Source: XYD12-FULL-36-8 sp964613805 (GTDB lineage: Bacteria > Bacteroidota > Ignavibacteria > Ignavibacteriales > Ignavibacteriaceae). Taken from it: a stretch of 64,000 nt of DNA. Made by a program: the position numbers and the translations under genes. The notes below the pieces were generated by a model. It ran no database searches. It was not told the origin of the DNA and saw only the letters and a program-made list of their open reading frames with translations. This document shows positions 17,988-25,915 of the stretch, one piece after another (within the stretch, counting starts at the first letter, position 1; each line of letters begins with the position of its first letter). Location: positions 62,001-126,000 of the forward strand of contig CAZTJF010000001.1 in NCBI GenBank assembly GCA_964613805.1. Direction: 5' to 3'.

Positions 17988-18419
17988 CTACTTCTTTAAC
18001 TTTGCGTTTAATATCAGTTTTGGACCGATAAGCGCTCTTGATACCGGACAAGTAGTTTTAGTTTGTTCGGCATGCTCAAGAAATGTTTTCTCATCAATTC
18101 CTGCGATATCTCCTACAGTGTCAAGTTCAATCTTAGTAACTGTAAAACCCGCATCTAACTTTTCGATGTGAACTTTTGCATCTGATTTTACAGAATTTAC
18201 CGTGAATCCTGCTTTTGCCAAATTGTTTGCTAGCGCCATCGAGAAACATGCTGATTGTGCAGCACCAAGAAGTTCCTCGGGGTTAGTTTCATTTCCCGAC
18301 TCAAACCTTGACACAAAATTGTAAGCAATATTTTTAAGCACGCCACTCTCTGTAGAAATTACACCTGTTCCTTCTTTTAAATTTCCTTTCCATTCTGCAT
18401 TAGCTTTTCTTACTGGCAT
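17988..18419 (-). CDS. OsmC-family peroxiredoxin
   Basis: A 143-residue OsmC-type thiol peroxidase that reduces organic hydroperoxides. The peroxidatic cysteine is in AAQSACFSMALA (about residue 57) and the resolving cysteine in KTTCPVSRAL (about residue 126). The N-terminal KANAEWKGNLKEGTG and NPEELLGAAQS stretches are family-typical. Length matches OsmC (about 140) rather than the longer Ohr-YhfA fusions. It is monocistronic and convergent with the acetyltransferase. Osmotic or peroxide induction is known for the family, but no operator is evident here. Confidence 0.93.
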   Translation of the reverse strand: MPVRKANAEWKGNLKEGTGVISTESGVLKNIAYNFVSRFESGNETNPEELLGAAQSACFSMALANNLAKAGFTVNSVKSDAKVHIEKLDAGFTVTKIELDTVGDIAGIDEKTFLEHAEQTKTTCPVSRALIGPKLILNAKLKK

Positions 18420-18575
18420 AATAGTTTTCCTTTCTGATTAATAATTAGATTTTTGTTAGATAATAATTGAAATAAGGTGATCAAATATACGTCATTCAGG
18501 TGATAATCTTTGTTATTTAACAATGTAAAGACATAAAAAGTTTTGAAAGCCATGTGGAAATATTTAATTTTGCAC

Positions 18576-18648
18576 GCACCCTTAGCTCAGTTGGTAGAGC
18601 ATATGACTCTTAATCATCAGGTCGCGGGTTCGAGTCCCGCAGGGTGCA
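18576..18648 (+). tRNA. tRNA-Lys (anticodon CTT)
   Basis: A 73-base cloverleaf: acceptor GCACCCT/AGGGTGC, D arm GCTC-AGTTGGTA-GAGC, anticodon loop CTCTTAA with anticodon CTT at 18609-18611, and T arm GCGGG-TTCGAGT-CCCGC. The anticodon stem has four good pairs and a T-C mismatch at 27-43. The discriminator is A and CCA is not encoded, so it must be added after transcription. Confidence 0.95.
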
Positions 18649-18655
18649 CTAGAAA

Positions 18656-18690
18656 GTGCGAAAATGAAAAAATTCGCACCTGGTTTTTGT
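18656..18690 (+). terminator. Terminator of the tRNA gene
   Basis: GTGCGAA (18656-18662) pairs with TTCGCAC (18673-18679) and is followed by CTGGTTTTTG, eight bases after the mature tRNA end. Confidence 0.6.
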
Positions 18691-19024
18691 TACAAATATC
18701 AACTGCCAGAAACTGCACTAATTTGGCACCCTCTTATGACAAATACTCTGATAGCAAAAATTTCCAACCAAATTTATTTTTAAAAAATTAAACATGCTTT
18801 TATATTAGTTCTATTTAAGAAGCAAAAACCAATTGGCATTTTCTTACAAAGTCTTAAAAAATCTCATTCCTTTTTGAATCAATAATCTTAGAATATTTAT
18901 AACACATTTGTGCCCAGAGTTTCATATTTGTTTCGTGCCCAGACGCGATTGCCAGGTGATTTAGAATTCTATGCTCCATAGAAACGAGCATATTTTATAT
19001 GTGAAATAAAATAAAACAAAAATT
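18691..19024. other. Intergenic region with no recognised gene
   Basis: The 334 bases between the tRNA terminator and the sigma54-type activator show only short chance reading frames. I see no integrase fragment and no direct repeat of the tRNA 3' end. Confidence 0.5.
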
Positions 19025-21181
19025 TCAATGAGAATGAATTTCAATTTTTCTTTTAATCCCAAGTTTCCTCATTTTAGAGCCGAGGGTTTTTCCATTAATT
19101 CCCAAAAGCTGAGCCGCACTATTATCGCCGGTTACCTTTCCTTTGGAAATTTTTAAAGCATTCATAATATGCTCTTTTTCATTTTCCATCAATGTCTTAA
19201 ATGATTTGATATCTGATTCAGCCGGCTTAAGGTTTCCGCCTAATAATTTTTCAAAATTTAAATTTGATCCTTCCGAAACTATAATTGCCCGTTCAATCAT
19301 ATGTTCAAGCTCACGGATATTGCCAGGCCAGTTATAATTTATGAATGTATCAATATCAGTTTTCTTTATTGATTTTAATTCTTTCCCTATTTTTTTTGAA
19401 TACTTATCTATAAAATATTTCACCAGCAAAGGTATGTCGTCTTTTCTTTCACGAAGTGGTGGAACAACGATTGGGAAAACATTTAATCTGAAAAATAAAT
19501 CCGAACGAAATTTTCCTTGTTCAACTTCTTTTTCCAGATCCCGGTTTGTAGCAGCGACAATGCGAACATTAGAATGAATTGTACTTTTACCGCCGAGACG
19601 CTCAAACTCTTTTTCCTGTAAAACACGTAAAAGTTTTGCCTGTATTTCCATCGGTAATTCCCCGATCTCGTCTAAAAATATAGTGCCGCCGTTAGCAACC
19701 TCAAATTTTCCTATCCTTTTTTCTAAAGCTCCCGTAAAGCTGCCTTTCTCATGACCGAATAATTCCGATTCAATCAACTGAACCGGAAGAGCCGCACAAT
19801 TCACAGTTATAAACGCCTTTTCTTTCCGGTTTGATAAATTATGAATTGCCTTCGCAATTAATTCTTTTCCTGTACCGGTCTCTCCCAGGATTAAGACTGT
19901 CGCATCCAGAGGAGCAACTTGTTTTACTTTGTTTAATGCGAAGTTTATTTGCTGACTGTTTCCAATTATTTCCTGAATATTATGTGTTAAGTTGATTTCA
20001 TCCAGCAGATAATTTTTTTCCTGCTCTAAAATTTTTGTGAGTGTATTTATCTCTTCAAAGGCATAAAGATTAGAAAGAACCAATCCTAAATACGGCATCA
20101 TATTTACAGAAAGATCAATTTCATTAACTCCAAAAAATGCATCCCTGCTCTGAGTGAATATTAATTCCAGTGCTGGTTCAATTCTGATCTTTGAATATGG
20201 AATGCTTCTGCCTAATACCACTGTTAATCCGCCTAAATTTCCGAATGAATGCTGCAGAATCAATAAGGAATTGATTGAATCCTTTTCATTCAACTGCTTT
20301 AAGTGTGGAAATTGTTCACATAATTTATTGAATGAATCTCCCGTTATTTCTAAAAATTTTTGTCCACCATTTCCACTGACTTTTGATTTCATAGCCAGCA
20401 AGAATAAAGTTATGTTTCTGGTTGTTTGTGTTAATTTGAACTGATCTTTATCATCTTTGATGAGTGAAAGAGTGCTGGACAAATTCATTGGTGAATATTC
20501 AGTGTGAAAGGCAATATAATCGCACGGGATTAATTTATTTGTCTCATCAGCTAATTTTTTGAAAAGAGCTTCTTTTTCTCTGATTGTAAGAAGATCCTTC
20601 AGTAAACCAAGCTGTATACCTTTTTCTTTTTCTTTACGCTGAAGTTCGTCATAGCTTGTTACATCTACATATACAGAACCTATTAAGCTGGCAAGTCGCA
20701 ATAGAAATTCATCCTTTTTTTCTGCAAGAGCGGTTCCTTCAATTGCTAATACAAGAAATCCAATGAATTCACCACCGGTGTTCAACGGCAGGAAGTATAA
20801 TGAATTGATATTCATTTCACTAAGTACTTTGTTCAATGGAGGATGATTTATATTCTGCGATCGAATAGCATCGAATTGTTCACAACTTACGAGAGTTATT
20901 TTCGGATTTGAAATGGAGATGTTAAATGGAATAGAATTAATAGAAAACATTTGCAGCCAAACCATCGAATCTGAAACCCTTTTATCTTTTTCAATTTTAA
21001 TGATAATGAGTCCGAGATTCTCTTTTGACTTATCGAACAGGAAGCCGCCGCCAAATTTAACTCCATAAAACTCACGAAGTTTTTGAAAGATTGTAAATAA
21101 TAAATCCTCTCTATTCTTCAGAGTTGCCACATCATCATTAATGGATAAAAGAAAAGATACATCTTCATTTACAGTTTGCAT
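19025..21181 (-). CDS. Sigma54-dependent activator with GAF-type sensor region
   Basis: A 718-residue enhancer-binding protein. The N-terminal ~400 residues contain two GAF-like sensory regions (one over about residues 5-180 with GVKFGGGFLFD and FLVLAIEG) joined by coiled-coil helices. The AAA+ domain has Walker A GETGTGKE (from G433), the sigma54-contact loop GSFTGA (480-485; Ser replaces the usual Ala), Walker B GGTIFLDEIGEL and the sensor FNVFP-like FFRLNVFPIVVPPLRER. The C-terminal Fis-type helix-turn-helix is AAQLLGINGKTLGSKMRKLG. It is divergent from the stress-type gene set at 21.4-28.5 kb, which it might control, but I found no convincing -24/-12 promoter there. Confidence 0.95.
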   Translation of the reverse strand: MQTVNEDVSFLLSINDDVATLKNREDLLFTIFQKLREFYGVKFGGGFLFDKSKENLGLIIIKIEKDKRVSDSMVWLQMFSINSIPFNISISNPKITLVSCEQFDAIRSQNINHPPLNKVLSEMNINSLYFLPLNTGGEFIGFLVLAIEGTALAEKKDEFLLRLASLIGSVYVDVTSYDELQRKEKEKGIQLGLLKDLLTIREKEALFKKLADETNKLIPCDYIAFHTEYSPMNLSSTLSLIKDDKDQFKLTQTTRNITLFLLAMKSKVSGNGGQKFLEITGDSFNKLCEQFPHLKQLNEKDSINSLLILQHSFGNLGGLTVVLGRSIPYSKIRIEPALELIFTQSRDAFFGVNEIDLSVNMMPYLGLVLSNLYAFEEINTLTKILEQEKNYLLDEINLTHNIQEIIGNSQQINFALNKVKQVAPLDATVLILGETGTGKELIAKAIHNLSNRKEKAFITVNCAALPVQLIESELFGHEKGSFTGALEKRIGKFEVANGGTIFLDEIGELPMEIQAKLLRVLQEKEFERLGGKSTIHSNVRIVAATNRDLEKEVEQGKFRSDLFFRLNVFPIVVPPLRERKDDIPLLVKYFIDKYSKKIGKELKSIKKTDIDTFINYNWPGNIRELEHMIERAIIVSEGSNLNFEKLLGGNLKPAESDIKSFKTLMENEKEHIMNALKISKGKVTGDNSAAQLLGINGKTLGSKMRKLGIKRKIEIHSH

Positions 21182-21403
21182 ATTAGTTCCTGAATAAAAT
21201 TAATTGCTCTTATTTAAGGGATGAAAATAAGCCAATACTTTTATTTAAGCAATGCTTTATTCAAAGAATTTGAAATATCGCTCGAAAATCAACTTTTTGA
21301 GTTTTTAAGACAGTGGCATTTAATGTGAGTTTAGGTTGCAAAAGAAGATGGGTTTCTAAGCCGAATTATTTTGGAAAAACTATTCGCAAATAAAAGTTGA
21401 AGC

Positions 21404-21601
21404 ATGATAAAAAATATAAATGAAAATGCTGAAAAAGTAAAAGGAGAACTAAAACAAAAAGCCACAGTAGTTTTTAAGTGGGCAATGACAATAATCTACC
21501 TAGTACTTGTAATTCACTTTGTACTTAAGCCAATAACGGAATTTTTACTAATGTGTGAAAACTACGTAAGACTCTATCTCCTAAATTATTTTTTTAAATG
21601 A
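21404..21601 (+). CDS. Small membrane protein of unknown function
   Basis: A 65-residue reading frame with a charged N-terminal helix (about 1-22, rich in Lys/Glu) and one or two hydrophobic helices (about residues 24-60, AMTIIYLVLVIHFVLKPITEF). No family is recognised and the ribosome site is weak. It heads the plus-strand series phasin-like, UbiB, nucleotidyltransferase-like and DoxX, so it may encode the first protein of that transcript. It could also be a chance frame. Confidence 0.4.
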   Translation: MIKNINENAEKVKGELKQKATVVFKWAMTIIYLVLVIHFVLKPITEFLLMCENYVRLYLLNYFFK

Positions 21602-21669
21602 GGAAATTACAATCAGAACAAAACAAAAATTATTTAAACACATTCTTATAATAAACAATGGAGAAAAAA

Positions 21670-21990
21670 ATGAAAGACTTAATTGAAAAAAGCATTAACC
21701 TCGGATTAGGTATTGCTGCAACTACAAAAGAAAAAGTAGAAAAAATTGTAGATGAAATAGTTACAAAAGGTCAATTGACAAAGGAAGAAAAACCAAATAC
21801 CGTTCAAGAAATACTTGATAATCTTGAAAAAGGTGAAACCGAGCTAAAGAAAAAAACCAGTAGAGTTGTCACTGAAGTGTTGAACAAACTCGAACGCACC
21901 TCTAAAAAAGATATAAAGGAATTAAGAAAGATTCTCTCTAACGCAGAGAAAACAAATAATTTAAAAGGATCGGTTAATAAAAAAGTATAA
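21670..21990 (+). CDS. Phasin-like coiled-coil protein
   Basis: A 106-residue, highly charged alpha-helical protein that begins KDLIEKSINLGLGIAATTKE and continues KVEKIVDEIVTKG, the pattern of the short phasin/PhaF-like family seen beside UbiB/AarF kinase genes. ATG 21670 is preferred over ATG 21658 because GGAG (21661-21664) is correctly placed for it. The C-terminal half (ETELKKKTSRVVTEVLNKLE) is likely a coiled coil. Family members are linked to polyhydroxyalkanoate granules or, more loosely, to stress. Direct PHA genes are not in this window. The UbiB gene begins 33 bases later. Confidence 0.6.
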   Translation: MKDLIEKSINLGLGIAATTKEKVEKIVDEIVTKGQLTKEEKPNTVQEILDNLEKGETELKKKTSRVVTEVLNKLERTSKKDIKELRKILSNAEKTNNLKGSVNKKV

Positions 21991-22022
21991 TATAATATCA
22001 CGGACGCGGATAAAAGCAGATC

Positions 22023-23702
22023 ATGAAAAGAAATATTAAAGACAGTATTAGCAACCTAAAGCGTTATAATGAAATTCTAAGAGTTTTTGTTAAACACGGT
22101 TTTAATGACATCGTTAGCAAGATTAGTCTTGCACCAAAATTGCGAGGTGACAAAAATCCGCTTTCGACTCAAGGAGAAAATCTTAATGCTCTTAGTTCTT
22201 CAGTACGCTTGCGAATGGCTTTCGAAGAATTAGGAGCCACATTTATAAAGTTAGGACAGATGCTCAGTCTACGATCGGATATTATTCCTGCAGAATTAGC
22301 TGCTGAGCTTTCCAAATTACAGGATAGTGTACAAAATGATGATATTGAAAAAATCAAATCTGTTTTGACAACAGAATATGGTAAACCTATAAACGATGTT
22401 TTTTTAGAATTTGATGAGAGTCCAATTGCTTCAGCTTCCATTGCACAAGTTCATAAAGCAAAGTTGAAGACTGGTGAAGGTGTTGCTGTAAAAATATTGC
22501 ATCCCGGTGTGGCAGGAAAAATTGAAGCAGACCTTGAAATATTAAAGCACCTCTCCAGATTGATCGAAACACATATTCCGGAAAGTAGACCTTATCAGCC
22601 GGTTGAAATCATTAAAGAGTTTGATAAATCAATAAGGAAGGAATTAAACTTAGTTTTTGAAGGATATAATATTGACACATTCCGGAATTATTTTCAGGAT
22701 GACCCGACTATCAAAATGCCAATCGTTTATTGGGAGTATTCTACCGAAAGCATTTTAGTAACTGAATTTATTAATGGAATTAAAATATCGGAACTTCTGA
22801 ATAATGAATCATCTGATATTGATCCGAAACAAGTTACAATGAATTCAGCAAATGCATTGATGAAGCAGGTTTTTGAAATTGGAATTTTTCATGCCGATCC
22901 GCATCCGGGAAATCTTTTTGTTTTACCTGGCAATGTAATTGCCCCGATTGACTTCGGTAATGTAGGCAGAATTGATGATGAAATGCGGAATGCTTTCATA
23001 GAGATGATTATGGGAATCGTAGATCAGGATCCAAATCGAATTGTCAGAGCTTTAACTAATATCGGTTTTGTTGATGATCATACAAACATACGCGGATTGA
23101 AAATTGATTTGATGGAATTTATAAACCATTACTACAAAGTTTCATTAAATAGAATAAACCTATCCAAACTGATAAATGAATTCATTGAATTACTCCGGAC
23201 ACATCAGATTAAATTACCATCGGACATCAGTTTATTGATAAGAACACTGTTAATATCGGAAGCAATCGCAAGAGGACTATATCCTCAATTTAGTTTAGCT
23301 GAAATATTGATTCCTTTCGCAAAAAAATCATATCAAAATAAATTTAATCCTTTTGTAAGGTATCGATCTTTAATTCGAACAGCAGAAGAAGGTTTTGATT
23401 TATTGAAAAAAATACCGGAGGATTTGCAAAACATTCTTTACAAATTCCGCAACGATAAATTCACCGTCAATTTTAAACACCAGGGTCTCGAAGAATTCGG
23501 AAGAAGAATTGATTCTTCAAGCAACCGGCTTTCTTTCGCAATAATTATTGCGGCTCTAATTATAGGTTCATCTATCGTGATGTATCTGGGCAAAGGAAAT
23601 CTTCCGGTGAGTTACCCGGTAATTGGAATTATTGGTTTTATAAGTGCCTCTGTTTTAGGACTGTGGCTGCTTATCGGCATTATGCGATCGGGTAAACTAT
23701 AA
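22023..23702 (+). CDS. UbiB/AarF (ABC1) family atypical kinase
   Basis: A 559-residue member of the UbiB/ADCK family of atypical kinase-like ATPases involved in isoprenoid-lipid (quinone) metabolism. Visible motifs are the KxGQ signature FIKLGQMLSLRSD, the Ala-rich nucleotide loop ASASIAQVHKA, the Lys in VAVKILHPG, the catalytic loop HADPHPGNLF and the metal-binding IDFGNVGRI. Two C-terminal transmembrane helices (about residues 500-555) anchor it in the inner membrane, as in UbiB. No ubiquinone or menaquinone gene is adjacent; the phasin-like gene directly upstream is a common neighbour. The start ATG has a weak ribosome site. Confidence 0.93.
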   Translation: MKRNIKDSISNLKRYNEILRVFVKHGFNDIVSKISLAPKLRGDKNPLSTQGENLNALSSSVRLRMAFEELGATFIKLGQMLSLRSDIIPAELAAELSKLQDSVQNDDIEKIKSVLTTEYGKPINDVFLEFDESPIASASIAQVHKAKLKTGEGVAVKILHPGVAGKIEADLEILKHLSRLIETHIPESRPYQPVEIIKEFDKSIRKELNLVFEGYNIDTFRNYFQDDPTIKMPIVYWEYSTESILVTEFINGIKISELLNNESSDIDPKQVTMNSANALMKQVFEIGIFHADPHPGNLFVLPGNVIAPIDFGNVGRIDDEMRNAFIEMIMGIVDQDPNRIVRALTNIGFVDDHTNIRGLKIDLMEFINHYYKVSLNRINLSKLINEFIELLRTHQIKLPSDISLLIRTLLISEAIARGLYPQFSLAEILIPFAKKSYQNKFNPFVRYRSLIRTAEEGFDLLKKIPEDLQNILYKFRNDKFTVNFKHQGLEEFGRRIDSSSNRLSFAIIIAALIIGSSIVMYLGKGNLPVSYPVIGIIGFISASVLGLWLLIGIMRSGKL

Positions 23703-23741
23703 TCATTTGAAAACATGTAAAAAATTACACGAGCTAACACT

Positions 23742-24443
23742 ATGAATCTTGTACTACTTGAAACAAACAGCAACTCTCACACTAAAACAGAAAGATCAAA
23801 AAGCTTTAAAGGTTTGATAAAAGTAAAGAGTGAGTATCTTATAGAAAGGATAATCAGAATCGGACGTATTAACGGGGTAACAAGAGTAATCTTCATAATT
23901 AATTCAAACGATCCGGAACTTGAACACTACCTTTCAACAAACAATTTCGGGATTCCGACAAAACTCATTATGCCCCATCAAGAAAGTTATATGCATGTTT
24001 TATTTGCATTAGCATCTGTTCATAGTAAAGAACCATTCTTACTTGCAAATACAAATTCTGTTTTCCTTGAGAGAGAATTCTCGGAGTTTGTTACTTATTC
24101 CTTGCTGCAGGAAGATACCGACGGGGTTATTGCTGTAACGAGACACCTTAATGAGGAAAAACCACTCGGTGTGGCAATGAATGATGAAGACGTCATTTTA
24201 AAATTTAATAATTCAAAGGATGGTTATAGTTGGTTTAATGGCGGCATCTATTATTTCTCGCCTCAAATTTTGAAAGAGACCAATTATGTATTTCAGCCGG
24301 ATATATCGGGGGTAGAAAAATTCTTACAACTATTAATTGTTAGAGGATATATCCTTAAAGGATTTTCGTTTTCTAAAATTATCAAAGTTGAAAACGCATC
24401 TGATATTGCCAAAGCAGACGATTTGATTCGACTAAATGAATAG
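23742..24443 (+). CDS. Nucleotidyltransferase-like (GT-A fold) protein lacking the P-loop signature
   Basis: A 233-residue protein that looks like the core of a sugar-nucleotide transferase. FKGLIKVKSEYLIERIIRIG matches the substrate-gating helix, PFLLANTNSVF matches the metal-binding strand (usually LlNgDs), and WFNGGIYYFSPQIL matches the late beta hairpin. The N-terminus MNLVLLETNSNSH lacks the GGxGTRL nucleotide-binding loop, so it may not be a classical transferase. It is 40 bases downstream of the UbiB-type gene and likely shares its transcript. The substrate is unknown. Confidence 0.6.
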   Translation: MNLVLLETNSNSHTKTERSKSFKGLIKVKSEYLIERIIRIGRINGVTRVIFIINSNDPELEHYLSTNNFGIPTKLIMPHQESYMHVLFALASVHSKEPFLLANTNSVFLEREFSEFVTYSLLQEDTDGVIAVTRHLNEEKPLGVAMNDEDVILKFNNSKDGYSWFNGGIYYFSPQILKETNYVFQPDISGVEKFLQLLIVRGYILKGFSFSKIIKVENASDIAKADDLIRLNE

Positions 24444-24497
24444 TCCCATGATGCGTCCAATTTTTTGCTAACACAGATCAACAAAATTTTTTATTCA

Positions 24498-24530
24498 GTA
24501 TTACAGGTCAGCATCCACAGCTGACAATAC
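24498..24530 (+). terminator. Hairpin between the transferase-like and DoxX genes
   Basis: GTATT...GTCAGC (24498-24512, with a 4-base bulge) pairs with GCTGAC-AATAC (24520-24530). It could end the upstream transcript, though only a short TTGTT follows. Confidence 0.35.
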
Positions 24531-24581
24531 TTGTTAGAAATCAGAACAAATATTTTTTACCAAACATAAAGGATATCTATT

Positions 24582-24992
24582 ATGGCAACTCAAAATCCAT
24601 CCAAAGCTTTAAATATTTCCCTATGGGCAGCACAGATATTTTTAGCTCTCGTCTTTTTTATTACTGGTGCAGGAAAATTATTCTTACCCATGGAAAATTT
24701 GCATTCACTTATCCCATGGACAAAAGATGTAAACTCATTGCCAATAAGGTTAATTGGCTTTTCAGAAATTTTAGGAAGTCTTGGTTTAGTACTTCCCTCG
24801 CTGCTGCGTATTAAACCATGGCTTACACCTTGGTCAGCAACTGGTGTTGCATTCACTATGCTGCTTGCTATTTTCTTTAATATTTCAATAGGTGAAACGT
24901 CTGTTATAGGAGTAAACACTATACTTTTCCTGATTGCAATATTTGTTGCCTGGGGAAGATTTAAAAAGTCTGTAATCTCACCAAAGTATTAA
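24582..24992 (+). CDS. DoxX-like integral membrane protein
   Basis: A 136-residue protein with four transmembrane helices, matching the DoxX-like/DUF4870-type family: LWAAQIFLALVFFITGAGKL in helix 1 and RLIGFSEILGSLGLVLPSLL in helix 2, with the conserved Gly-Lys and Glu positions. DoxX relatives are connected with thiol/oxidative stress or quinone redox, but no activity can be inferred for this one. It has a good ribosome site (AAAGGATATCT) and a separate leader after the hairpin at 24498. Confidence 0.75.
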   Translation: MATQNPSKALNISLWAAQIFLALVFFITGAGKLFLPMENLHSLIPWTKDVNSLPIRLIGFSEILGSLGLVLPSLLRIKPWLTPWSATGVAFTMLLAIFFNISIGETSVIGVNTILFLIAIFVAWGRFKKSVISPKY

Positions 24993-25221
24993 GTGTTCAA
25001 ACATTCATTAGATAAAAATTAGAATGAGTAAAAAGTTAATAGATATGTTTATTAAAATCTTAGTGGATGACAAAATGATGATAGAAACAACAGCTATTTT
25101 CACTTCTCAAATTAAGGTCACTGCTTTTATTCAAGCAACAGCCACAAGCTATTGCTTTAATAAAAGCATAGCGATCTTTAAATTCTGTCAATTCAAGCGA
25201 AAATGAAAGCTTTTTTACAGA

Positions 25222-25244
25222 CCAAAAGGTGGCTCACCATTTGG
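25222..25244 (+). promoter_or_regulatory. Hairpin in the leader of the first HdeD gene
   Basis: CCAAAAGGTG and CACCATTTGG form a 10-bp stem with one mismatch around a GCT loop, 52 bases before the start. The rest of the 303-base gap (24993-25295) shows only a poor 60-codon frame without ribosome site. The hairpin has no T-run, so a leader or operator role is more likely than termination. Confidence 0.35.
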
Positions 25245-25295
25245 CTAAACAAAGTACAAACAAAAAACATTTTTTAACAAAAAAAGGAGTAGAAC

Positions 25296-25883
25296 ATGTA
25301 CAACGACGCGATCAAATCAATAAAAGATACTATTAAGCATTGGTATCTTCCATTGATACTTGGGATAATTTTCATTGCTATTGGTGTATGGGCAATAATA
25401 ACACCCGAAGCAACTTACCTCTCATTAGCCCTCTTATTCAGTGTATCTTTTCTTGTTATAGGTATACTTGAAATTATTTCTTCAATCAGTTTTAGAAAGC
25501 AGTTGGATGGATGGGGCTGGTTATTAACATCTGGAATACTCGGTTTAATATTAGGGGTGATACTTATCATTCATCCGCAGATTTCAATTATTACTTTACC
25601 GCTTTTTGTAGGATTCTTAGTTCTATATCGTTCCATAATGGCTATTGCATGGTCAATTGAAATGAAAAAATACAAAATATCTGAATGGGGCTGGCTGCTC
25701 TTCACGGGCATTCTTGGTGTTATATTTTCATTTATACTTATATGGAATCCTTACTTTGCAGGATTGACAGTAGCAGTATTCACTGGAATTGCATTAATCA
25801 CTGTCGGGATTTTTCATATTTATTTTTCAATTGGGCTTAAAAAATTAAAAAACACTTTCAAGAATTTGAAGGATCAAAACTAA
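25296..25883 (+). CDS. HdeD-family membrane protein
   Basis: A 195-residue six-helix membrane protein of the HdeD/DUF308 family. The two-fold helix pattern GIIFIAIGVWAIITPEATYL and GILGLILGVILIIHPQIS, with the WGWLL segments, is diagnostic. E. coli HdeD serves acid resistance at high cell density. In other bacteria hdeD-type genes sit in heat/stress-tolerance islands next to ftsH copies, as here, where FtsH starts 33 bases downstream. It has a strong AAAAGGAG ribosome site. A paralogue follows FtsH at 27959. Confidence 0.9.
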   Translation: MYNDAIKSIKDTIKHWYLPLILGIIFIAIGVWAIITPEATYLSLALLFSVSFLVIGILEIISSISFRKQLDGWGWLLTSGILGLILGVILIIHPQISIITLPLFVGFLVLYRSIMAIAWSIEMKKYKISEWGWLLFTGILGVIFSFILIWNPYFAGLTVAVFTGIALITVGIFHIYFSIGLKKLKNTFKNLKDQN

Positions 25884-25915
25884 AAATTACAATATAAATT
25901 AAAGGAGAAATTTTT

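Noticed and set aside
18543..18791. 82-codon plus-strand frame over the tRNA region
   Set aside because: It reads straight through the tRNA-Lys gene and its terminator; the peptide is the usual artefact of a tRNA translated in one frame.
21372..21388. Possible sigma54 promoter before the 65-codon membrane protein gene
   Set aside because: TGG...GCA is present but GG and GC are 11 bases apart instead of 10, and the C-A-C after GG and the TT before GC do not match.
25024..25206. 60-codon frame before the first HdeD gene
   Set aside because: There is no ribosome site, no recognisable domain and the composition is not gene-like.
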